Shown piece by piece: positions 6,385 through 12,865 of a stretch of DNA of 15,192 nucleotides. Origin of the DNA: Willaertia magna (Eukaryota; Heterolobosea; Eutetramitea; Acrasida; Naegleriidae); contig CADWAF010004829.1 of NCBI GenBank assembly GCA_902984215.1, positions 1-15,192 of the forward strand. Reading direction: 5' to 3'. The position numbers were made by a program, and so were the translations under genes. Positions within the stretch are counted from its first letter, which is position 1. Each line of letters begins with the position of its first letter. Below the pieces are notes generated by a model. It was given only the letters and a program-made list of their open reading frames with translations, ran no database searches and had not been told where the DNA came from.

Positions 6385-7095
6385 ATGAAGCTACTCTTCT
6401 CCATTCTTGTTGTTTTATTCATCTGTTTGGTCATTGTACCAGGAAGCACTTATTCCTTTGCAAAGGAGGACAACACTAAGGAAGTGCAGTTACCAGTCCC
6501 TGAGTTTTTAGAACAGCTCCTTGAAAGCTTAGAAAATAAAATCAATAGCACAGCTCAATATGTTGTAAATAGTCTTGATGATGTACTTATTAGATTTGTA
6601 TCTCACGTAGCAACAAATGAACAATTGGTCGATAAACTAACCGAAAAAGTAGTTGATAGTCTTTCTAACAAGAAACATGAAGTTTTGTTGGGAGAAATCG
6701 CCTCAACAGTCATTGAAAAATTAATACAAGACAAATTTCTAGACAAAGTAGCTCATCATTTAACCTCACAGGTAGTTATGAGAATGTCAGAAGACAAAAT
6801 GAAAAACAATCTGCAAAAAGTTGTTTCTAATTCCATTGATATAAATAGCTTGGTTTCTACTTCCTTAAATTCATTCTTTGAAGCAATGAACAAGCCCCAA
6901 AACAAAGAGCCAATAGTTGAGGCAGTAAGTGAATCCTTAAACAGGTCCATTAACGGTAACATTTTACTGTTAGCTTTTGGAGCATCAATTCTCTCCATAT
7001 TGCTTACAATCCCACTTTCAATTTGCATTTGTGGAATAGTTCAGTGTAAAAGACAAACGCAAAAACAATCAACTCTTTATGAAAACATTAACTGA
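6385..7095 (+). CDS. Signal-peptide, single-pass (type I) membrane protein with helical repeats
   Basis: Not recognised as a named family. It has 236 residues and starts at an ATG in AAAAAATG context. A signal peptide spans about 1-24 (K2, hydrophobic core 3-18, probable cut near S24). The ectodomain (25-191) is almost entirely predicted amphipathic helix, with degenerate 16-residue units such as NEQLVDKLTEKVVDSL (78-93), HEVLLGEIASTVIEKL (98-113) and KEPIVEAVSESLNRSI (174-189). Two N-glycosylation sequons are present (N54, N186). One transmembrane helix runs from about 193 to 219, followed by a short basic tail (CKRQTQKQ...) ending in YENI-N, which fits a YxxPhi sorting signal. The topology therefore predicts a luminal or extracellular helical domain and a cytosolic tail. 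The gene starts 90 bp after the tRNA and ends 87 bp before the phosphatase gene. Role unknown. Confidence 0.82.
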   Translation: MKLLFSILVVLFICLVIVPGSTYSFAKEDNTKEVQLPVPEFLEQLLESLENKINSTAQYVVNSLDDVLIRFVSHVATNEQLVDKLTEKVVDSLSNKKHEVLLGEIASTVIEKLIQDKFLDKVAHHLTSQVVMRMSEDKMKNNLQKVVSNSIDINSLVSTSLNSFFEAMNKPQNKEPIVEAVSESLNRSINGNILLLAFGASILSILLTIPLSICICGIVQCKRQTQKQSTLYENIN

Positions 7096-7122
7096 TTGCC
7101 CTCCATTATGTATTTTTCTGTA

Positions 7123-7160
7123 AATAAATGTAAATAGAAGAAAAACAATGAGATAATAAA
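7123..7160 (+). terminator. Poly(A) signals after the membrane-protein gene
   Basis: AATAAA occurs at 7123-7128 and again at 7155-7160, 27 and 59 bp after the TGA stop. The next ATG in the same direction is at 7183, so the 3' UTR of one gene and the promoter of the next share an 87-bp spacer. Confidence 0.45.
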
Positions 7161-7182
7161 ATGGTGAAATAATTTTTGATAA

Positions 7183-9645
7183 ATGCAACTAAAGTTGATG
7201 GGTGACTTCGGTTTTCAGTTTTTCTGGATTCGGCCCAAAATAAAAAAACGACGAAAAATGTTATCATTGAAACTCTCGCTGCCTATTGGCATCAATAGCA
7301 ACAGCACTGGAAGCAACAATAGCCCTTCCCCTAACAGCGGAGGCAGGAATAGTAGTAGAAGTAATACACCTAAATCTAATTCAAGATCTCCAAATCCTTC
7401 TTGTTTTTCTCACTTGAGTATAGATAAACAACCAATATCTTTCGAACAAATTATTTCGTTACTACAAACGAAACCGTCATCAATTAATACATCAACACCA
7501 TCTTTTGATGGAAATATAAAAATATTTGAATGTTTTGATGCATCAAATAACACCGACAAACTATGGAAAAGAGATTTTCAAGTAAAACCTTTCCAATTGT
7601 ACCATAATCAAAAATTTAATTCAATTTCATGCTATTTAGTATTACATTTATATAAACAAGACAATGTTCAACATTTTTCTTCAACTAACAATAAATCTAG
7701 TAGTGATCTAGATCATGAGCATTACCAAATGATTGAACAATTGTTTACCCTAGGAAGTTTTTCTAACGAATCTCTTTCAAAATTAAATCAATCCCAAGAA
7801 ATTAATCATTCCTCACTATTTACATCTAGAGGTTTAGAATTTCCATTCGCTTCATCAAAATCATCTTTAATAGATGAATTAAATAACAACCCATCAATTA
7901 AAGACCAATATCATTTTGATTTGTATGTTTGGTATGGAAAAGATAGCCAAGAATATATTAAATCTAGAACTATTGAAAGAGCGATCACTTTAGAAAGGTT
8001 ATTAAATAAAGTGATGGAAACTAATAATTTATTTGAACAAGGTTTATTAACTTGTGGAAATCCTTTAACCATTGTAGATTGTTTAAAGGCTAAAGACTCA
8101 TCTAGTATTGATAGAAGTGTTTTAAAGAATCATCATTTATTAGAGCGCATTAAAGAAAGAATGATTTTATCTCAACATCATTCTTCTTCGCTACTATCTA
8201 GTACTAAAAAGGAATTAGATGATGAAAATCAATCAATAGAGAAAGTAGGTGATAAATTAAATGGGTTGTTATTAATTAGAAAACGACCAATTAATATTGC
8301 TGGAGTTGTATTTTCAGAAGGAGAAGAATCCTTAGAATCACCTAGAAAGAAAGAAAGAACCCTACAATTAAGTCCATTAAATACAAAAGGAGTAGAACAT
8401 GTAGAAGAACCTAAAATCCTTAGTGGTAGAGAATTAGCTAAACAATGTCATTTAATATGTAGTCCAATAACAGATTATTTATTTGTAGGAAGTGTAGCAG
8501 TAGCATCAGATAGAGATAAATTGAATCAAAATGGAGTAACTCATATAGTTAATGCAGCAGCTAGTGTTTATTGCGATAATTATTTTCCTAATGAATTTAA
8601 ATATTATTCATTAAGTTTATATGATGATCCTAATGAATCAATTATAGGATCATTTTATGGAGTAATTGATTTTGTTGAGAATGCAATAAAGAATGGAGGA
8701 AAAGTACTCATACATTGTCAGATGGGTGTGTCTAGAAGTTGTTGTTTAACAATAGCCTATATGATGTGGAAATATAAATTAACATTTAGTAAAGCATTAG
8801 AAGAAGTTAAAACTAAAAGAGCATGTTGTAGTCCTAATGCTGGATTTTTAGTTCAATTATCTACATGGGAATCAATGTTAGGATTAAGTGAAAAATCTTT
8901 AAAAAATCCTAAAAGTTATTTATTTAGAATTAGTCCATTAAATAATTTTTATCCAATACATAAAGAATTAGTTCCTAAATTATGTATGAACACAAAACAT
9001 TTAGATTCTAGAACATGTTTTATTTTAAATTGTAGAGATGGTATTTCCTATTTTTGGATTGGTTGTCAATCAAATGAAGAATTAACATTAGCTGCTAGAG
9101 GTTTTATTGAAATACAAAAATCTTATTCACCATCTAGATATCATGTTTGGAAAGAAGTTAATGAAGGTAAAGAAGATGAAGAATTCTTTAAAGCATTAGA
9201 TACTTTAGAATTAGATACAAGAAGACCTCCAACTACAGAATATTCAGATTTAAAGTTTTTGAAAATGACAAGAGAAGAGGCTGAAGAGATTTTAAAGTTT
9301 TATAAAAGTGATCAAAAGAAGGATGACCCTGAACCTGCAGCTCAATATAAAGAAGGAAAATTATTTAGTTACAATGGTGAATCATTTAATGAATTTGGAT
9401 ATTATGATTCAGAAGATATTACAGATGATTTATCTTTTATTATTTTACCTTCAACCATTGAAACTGACAAGAAGATTTTAGTTTTAGTTGGTTATGATGT
9501 AGATATAGGAGATTTATCTTTGGAAGAAAAAGTTAAAGAAATAGGTAAACAATTTATTCAACACCATAAATTACCAAGTGATACTGAAATTATTGCATGC
9601 GAAGAAGATGATGCTGAATTCTTTAGTTATTTTAAGAATGGTTAA
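7183..9645 (+). CDS. Dual-specificity phosphatase with flanking gelsolin-like repeats (MKP1-like)
   Basis: Predicted cytosolic protein Tyr/Ser/Thr phosphatase, probably acting on MAP kinases. It has 820 residues; Arabidopsis MKP1, with a DSP plus gelsolin-like domain, is about 784. The catalytic DSP domain spans about 427-566 with the signature HCQMGVSRS (H511, C512 nucleophile, R518) and the likely general acid D481. A gelsolin-like repeat follows at about 578-675 (SRTCFILNCRDGISYFWIG core) and a second at about 740-818 (YDSEDITDD start, EEDDAEFFSYF end). An N-terminal gelsolin-like repeat appears split: about 113-161 and 243-280 (YHFDLYVWYGKDS), separated by some 80 low-complexity residues. 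Residues 36-75 are Ser/Asn/Pro-rich. The basic stretch K21-K25 before LSLKL resembles a MAPK-docking D-motif. Starts at codon 6 (7198) or 26 (7258, AAAAATG) are also possible. All catalytic residues are present. Confidence 0.88.
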   Translation: MQLKLMGDFGFQFFWIRPKIKKRRKMLSLKLSLPIGINSNSTGSNNSPSPNSGGRNSSRSNTPKSNSRSPNPSCFSHLSIDKQPISFEQIISLLQTKPSSINTSTPSFDGNIKIFECFDASNNTDKLWKRDFQVKPFQLYHNQKFNSISCYLVLHLYKQDNVQHFSSTNNKSSSDLDHEHYQMIEQLFTLGSFSNESLSKLNQSQEINHSSLFTSRGLEFPFASSKSSLIDELNNNPSIKDQYHFDLYVWYGKDSQEYIKSRTIERAITLERLLNKVMETNNLFEQGLLTCGNPLTIVDCLKAKDSSSIDRSVLKNHHLLERIKERMILSQHHSSSLLSSTKKELDDENQSIEKVGDKLNGLLLIRKRPINIAGVVFSEGEESLESPRKKERTLQLSPLNTKGVEHVEEPKILSGRELAKQCHLICSPITDYLFVGSVAVASDRDKLNQNGVTHIVNAAASVYCDNYFPNEFKYYSLSLYDDPNESIIGSFYGVIDFVENAIKNGGKVLIHCQMGVSRSCCLTIAYMMWKYKLTFSKALEEVKTKRACCSPNAGFLVQLSTWESMLGLSEKSLKNPKSYLFRISPLNNFYPIHKELVPKLCMNTKHLDSRTCFILNCRDGISYFWIGCQSNEELTLAARGFIEIQKSYSPSRYHVWKEVNEGKEDEEFFKALDTLELDTRRPPTTEYSDLKFLKMTREEAEEILKFYKSDQKKDDPEPAAQYKEGKLFSYNGESFNEFGYYDSEDITDDLSFIILPSTIETDKKILVLVGYDVDIGDLSLEEKVKEIGKQFIQHHKLPSDTEIIACEEDDAEFFSYFKNG

Positions 9646-9807
9646 TGCAAATTATTATTTATAATTAATAATAAACATTGTAAATTTATGTTAGAAACAA
9701 TTTACAAAATAATTTTAACACAGAATATATTATAAATATACTTTTAAAACCAAACAAATGTTTAAAAGAAAAAGTTCTTTATTTTTAAAAATTTAGGTTT
9801 CTAGAAT
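9646..9807. terminator. Shared 3' region of convergent phosphatase and SNU13 genes
   Basis: This 162-bp, very AT-rich gap separates two stop codons on opposite strands. AATAAA for the plus-strand gene is at 9670-9675. The reverse signal TTTATT for SNU13 is at 9778-9783, 25 nt past its stop. Each gene thus has its own poly(A) hexamer inside the shared gap. Confidence 0.5.
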
Positions 9808-10194
9808 TTAAACAATAATTCTTTCAATGGCATCCTTTAAACTGTTAATTTGTTTCTTTAATGCTGCATTATCTTCATTTCCTATCACTGTAACTGCAAT
9901 AACTTCTCTTGTAATACCACAAGCACGTCCTAGGGCTGCTTTACTTTTAACAAAACAATATGGTATGTTCTTATCTTCACATAAAACAGGTAAGTGCATT
10001 AAAATTTCAATTGGTTCAGCATCTGCAGTTAAAATAACAAAACTTGCTTTACCTCTATTTACAGCCTTTGTTACTTCATTTGCTCCTCTTTTAACTTGAT
10101 TATAGTTATGTGCACTTTGTATTAAATCTAAAATTGAAACTGTTAAATCATCATCTGCTAATGGGTATGCTTTTGGATTTACTTCTTCTGCCAT
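9808..10194 (-). CDS. SNU13: SNU13 / 15.5K, U4 snRNP and box C/D snoRNP core protein
   Basis: SNU13 (human NHP2L1/15.5K) binds the kink-turn of U4 snRNA and of box C/D snoRNAs, including U3. It thereby nucleates the spliceosomal tri-snRNP and the rRNA 2'-O-methylation machinery in the nucleus and nucleolus. The 128 residues equal the human length. The L7Ae fold signatures are all present: VNPKAYPLAD (5-14), the RNA-contacting RGANE (36-40), the ADAEPIEI and HLPVLCEDKNIPY strands, and ALGRACGIT. No residue looks missing. The start ATG at 10194 lies in AAAAATGG context. The gene is divergent from LSM12, sharing 338 bp, and convergent with the phosphatase. Confidence 0.97.
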   Translation of the reverse strand: MAEEVNPKAYPLADDDLTVSILDLIQSAHNYNQVKRGANEVTKAVNRGKASFVILTADAEPIEILMHLPVLCEDKNIPYCFVKSKAALGRACGITREVIAVTVIGNEDNAALKKQINSLKDAIERIIV

Positions 10195-10532
10195 TTTTTA
10201 TTATTTGTTCAAATTTATTTTTTTGAGTTCAACAAAAATTTGAATTTAATTTTTTTTTCTTTCTCTTTTCTTCTTCATCTAGTTTGTTTAATTTTTCGGA
10301 ACGAAGAAAAGAAAATATCCAAGATTTACATTGTCTATTTGTTATAACAAAATTGAAAAGCCTAAAAAACAAACTAATGATACCAAGTAATTTATTATTT
10401 AAAATTCAATCTATTATTTAAAATAAAAATTTTAAACAAAAAGCAACAAATAAAAAAAAATTAAAACCTTATTAGTTTCCTCATCTTAGATAAATGTAAA
10501 CAAACTTTAAGGAAATCAAAAAAAATTAAAAA
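10195..10532. promoter_or_regulatory. Bidirectional promoter region SNU13 / LSM12
   Basis: This 338-bp spacer separates two genes starting in opposite directions. It is dominated by T-rich tracts on the SNU13 side and A-rich tracts on the LSM12 side. The only GC-containing symmetric element is TTCGGAACGAA (10295-10305; arms TTCG/CGAA), which shares CGGAACG with the palindrome at 677-692. An ATG-TAA start-stop element lies at 10494-10499, 33 nt before the LSM12 ATG. No TATA-like site could be singled out in such AT-rich DNA. Confidence 0.45.
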
Positions 10533-11381
10533 ATGAAAAAAAATGACACCATGGTAACTAACACCAATCCTTCAAGTTATAAACAAGCTGCCCTTCATAC
10601 AAATAATAATTCTACCTCATCATCATCATCTTCTAATAATAATCATCATTCACATCATAATCGTAATAATCACCATAATAAACAACAATCAAACAATAAC
10701 ACAACTAATTCAACAACATTAAAATCATCTTCTCAACAAAATACTACAATACCACAACAACAATTAAAAAAAGAATTATTAACATTAGAAAATACTCAAG
10801 TTGGTAATCATGTAGAATTAAAATTAATTACAAATTCACCTAATCATTATCAAACAATTAAAGGTGAAGTATTTGCTTTAGATCCAGAATTACAATTATT
10901 AGCTTTATTTATTAGTGAAGGTAAACATGCATCTTCAACTAGAAAAACATTTCGTGTAATAAAAACAAATACTATTCTTGAAGTTATTTCAAATACTTTT
11001 AAATCATCTAATAATCAACAATTACAATTAAATAATAATCAACAATTAAATAATAAATTTTTAGAAACAGTTCCATTTGAAGATGTTTCACTTCCATTAC
11101 CACCTGTAGATATTGAATTAATTAAAAATCGTGAAGAAGATGCTTATTTTGAAAGAAAAAAGAAATTAGGATCTGGTGTTTCAACTGAAGCTCAATTTAT
11201 TTTTGATAATTTATCTAAAATACTTCCATGTCAATGGGATGGAAAAGATATTATTGTTTTAGAGAATATTAAAATTGAATATCCTTATCAAATAGATAAT
11301 GTTAAAGGTGAAGATGAAAATATAAGAAATAGAGTTAAGAAAGTACTACGAACTACTTTAGAAAAGTTAAAAAAACAATAA
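10533..11381 (+). CDS. LSM12: LSM12 homologue (Lsm domain plus AD domain)
   Basis: LSM12 proteins join an N-terminal Lsm-like fold to the anticodon-binding-like AD domain. In yeast and animals they associate with Pbp1/ataxin-2 in cytoplasmic RNA regulation. Here residues 1-80 are a His/Asn/Ser/Gln-rich, disordered extension absent from the human protein (about 195 residues, against 282 here). The Lsm part covers about 88-150 (VGNHVELKLI..., GEVFALDPELQLLALFI). A short Gln/Asn insert at about 162-180 follows, then the AD domain from about 190 to 278, with the characteristic ISAGVS-like turn (LGSGVSTEAQFIFDNL), CQWDGKDIIVLENIKI and PYQIDNVKG. The first ATG is used; codon 7 (10551, ACACCATGG) has a stronger Kozak context and may be the real start. 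The gene ends 36 bp from the convergent C2 gene. Confidence 0.9.
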   Translation: MKKNDTMVTNTNPSSYKQAALHTNNNSTSSSSSSNNNHHSHHNRNNHHNKQQSNNNTTNSTTLKSSSQQNTTIPQQQLKKELLTLENTQVGNHVELKLITNSPNHYQTIKGEVFALDPELQLLALFISEGKHASSTRKTFRVIKTNTILEVISNTFKSSNNQQLQLNNNQQLNNKFLETVPFEDVSLPLPPVDIELIKNREEDAYFERKKKLGSGVSTEAQFIFDNLSKILPCQWDGKDIIVLENIKIEYPYQIDNVKGEDENIRNRVKKVLRTTLEKLKKQ

Positions 11382-11417
11382 ATTATTATTATTATTATTT
11401 TAAGGTTGGGATAATTG
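11382..11417. terminator. 36-bp convergent gap with (ATT)6 repeat
   Basis: The LSM12 stop and the C2-gene stop are only 36 bp apart. The gap begins with six ATT triplets (11382-11399). The two mRNAs must overlap at their 3' ends unless both are cleaved within this stretch. Confidence 0.4.
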
Positions 11418-11828
11418 TTAAAAGGGTACTTCTCTATACTTGTTTATATCATCATCAATTGTCTTTTCTAATTCATCTGCAAATAGGCTTACTGTTAATA
11501 CCCCTTCTTTTGAACCTGATAGAAACAAGTCAACTATTTGAGGGGTTTTATCGTTAACGAAAGAAGTTAAGGAAACATAAGCCTTTCCTATTAGATCGTT
11601 CTTTGATACTCTGTCATGGTCATATACTTCAAATTCAATGTATTTAAAATTATAAGCAGCAGGAAGTTTAAATTTAAAGGTTTCGTCAAAAGCTGGATTT
11701 AAAGTGTTTTTGTGTACTTTTGTCTTCTTTTTTTGTCCCATAAATTTAACTACAACATAAGGATCAGATAAAGACAGAAAATCTTTCTTATCTAAATTAT
11801 TTGCTCTTATGATATGAACATAAATCAT
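11418..11828 (-). CDS. Small single-C2-domain protein, Ca2+/phospholipid binding
   Basis: The protein is almost only a C2 domain (136 residues, domain about 1-120), so it probably acts as a calcium-dependent membrane-recruitment module. The fold begins directly at the start (IYVHIIRANNL). All five expected calcium-coordinating aspartates are visible with classical spacing: D16 and D22 in loop 1 (SLSDPYVVV), and D70, D72 and D78 in loop 3 (YDHDRVSKNDLIG). The NPAFDETF strand is also typical. A lysine-rich stretch KKKTK (33-37) matches the basic patch that binds acidic lipids or PIP2 in other C2 domains. There is no signal peptide or membrane helix. Start is the first ATG. Stand-alone C2 proteins of this size occur in plants and many protists; the partner is unknown. 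Confidence 0.9.
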   Translation of the reverse strand: MIYVHIIRANNLDKKDFLSLSDPYVVVKFMGQKKKTKVHKNTLNPAFDETFKFKLPAAYNFKYIEFEVYDHDRVSKNDLIGKAYVSLTSFVNDKTPQIVDLFLSGSKEGVLTVSLFADELEKTIDDDINKYREVPF

Positions 11829-12102
11829 GGTTGTAATTATTTACGTTTCAAAAGTCTATCAATCTTTTTTAAAAAAGCCAATAATAAATGACTACTAAAG
11901 AATTTAAGAAAAAATAATCTTCGTTTAAAATAATTAAGGAATATTTCCAAAACAGTCTTGTAATTGCAGCGTAATGGCAAACCGTAGAACTACTTGCAAA
12001 AACACTGAATGGATAACAAAAATAACTGCTTTAAAAACTCTACTTTCCCTCCAAAATGCTTCGGTTTTTTGTCAATACTACACAATTATTTCGTAAAACA
12101 AA
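11829..12102. promoter_or_regulatory. Divergent promoter region between the C2 gene and the 12103 gene
   Basis: The spacer is 274 bp between divergently oriented starts. Near the C2 side lies a 14-bp perfect AT palindrome, CTTTTTTAAAAAAG (11864-11877), 36 bp before that ATG. On the other side lies an upstream ORF for the plus-strand gene (11974-12096). Confidence 0.4.
11974..12096 (+). other. In-frame upstream ORF (40 codons) before the 12103 gene
   Basis: An ATG with G at -3 and G at +4 (GTAATGG) opens 40 codons ending at TAA 12094-12096. The stop is followed by only six bases (AACAAA) before the main ATG at 12103, and both frames are the same. The peptide starts basic (MANRRTTCKNTEW) and continues with an amphipathic Leu/Ile-rich part. 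It may be a regulatory uORF, an N-terminal extension reached by stop readthrough, or chance. It counts only if the transcript starts upstream of 11974. Confidence 0.3.
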
Positions 12103-12831
12103 ATGAATGAAACTTCGCCACAAAAAGAGTTATTTATAATTAATGCTGATAAATATATTTCTGAAGAGGAAGAAGGGAATGAAATTGATGATGAGGCACA
12201 TGAAATTCAATATTTTGTTGGTAGTAAAAAGTTAACTGATAATAATATTCAACCACTTTCTCATTCATTATCTAAGAAGGTATTATATAACTTACCTGAA
12301 TCGTCGATATATGAATTCATTCCATCAAGAAAGAAAAGAGAAAATATGTTGAGGAGATCAAAAAGTTATGGCAGAATGTCTCCCTCCTCATCTGAAAGAA
12401 GAAATTCCTTAATAGATGAAGATTTGGATAACAGTAATTCATTGTTAAGTAATCTAAAATCAAATGAATTTGATGAAATATCTTTCCCTACTAATTTTCT
12501 TTCCTCAATGTCTTCGAGGAGATTAAGAACAACAACCTTAACAAATCAACAACATTATAATTCACCAGCTCGATTAAATAATACTGCGGAAGAAGAAGAA
12601 AGCCCTACTAATGTGCCAAAAAAGAATGGCAATCTCCCAAATGTACTTAGGGTGAATATTGTCTATCCTGAAGAAAGTAATGAACAACAAACTAATACAT
12701 TTTCAAATACTTCCACCCCAACACTTTTAGAACCAACCAATATAAATAGTAGGAGAAGGCAACAAGCTCTCTTACCTAGAAGAAAGAGTAGTACTGATCT
12801 GCCCAAAGTAATTCAAATAAGTACTAAATAG
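12103..12831 (+). CDS. Ser/Asn-rich protein with clustered basophilic kinase sites, unknown function
   Basis: Not recognised. It has 242 residues and starts at AAAATGAATG. The N-terminal part (1-75) is acidic, with EEEE at 21-24 and a possible folded segment (ELFIINADKYI, EIQYFVGSKKL). From about residue 75 it becomes Arg/Ser-rich and disordered. Arg-directed kinase sites recur: RRSKS (84-88), RRNS (99-102) and RRKS (226-229). This resembles a PKA/AGC-kinase or 14-3-3-regulated scaffold, but no domain supports a specific role. A short ordered-looking stretch, NVLRVNIVYPEES, lies in the last third. The gene is divergent from the C2 gene and ends 34 bp from the convergent TBC gene. Confidence 0.7.
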   Translation: MNETSPQKELFIINADKYISEEEEGNEIDDEAHEIQYFVGSKKLTDNNIQPLSHSLSKKVLYNLPESSIYEFIPSRKKRENMLRRSKSYGRMSPSSSERRNSLIDEDLDNSNSLLSNLKSNEFDEISFPTNFLSSMSSRRLRTTTLTNQQHYNSPARLNNTAEEEESPTNVPKKNGNLPNVLRVNIVYPEESNEQQTNTFSNTSTPTLLEPTNINSRRRQQALLPRRKSSTDLPKVIQISTK

Positions 12832-12865
12832 ATAAGAAGGCTAAATAATAATAATGTACAAATAT
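12832..12865. terminator. 34-bp convergent gap with AAT repeats
   Basis: The gap separates the TAG stop of the 12103 gene from the stop of the TBC gene. It contains TAAATAATAATAATG, so poly(A)-signal-like AATAAT variants occur on the plus strand. As at 11382-11417, the 3' UTRs must be extremely short or overlap antisense. Confidence 0.35.

Noticed and set aside
6756..7028. Minus-strand 90-codon frame inside the membrane-protein gene
   Set aside because: It is a shadow of the 6385-7095 gene, which has a signal peptide, a TM helix and its own start context.
9827..10099. Plus-strand hydrophobic frame inside SNU13
   Set aside because: It is antisense to the highly conserved SNU13 coding sequence.
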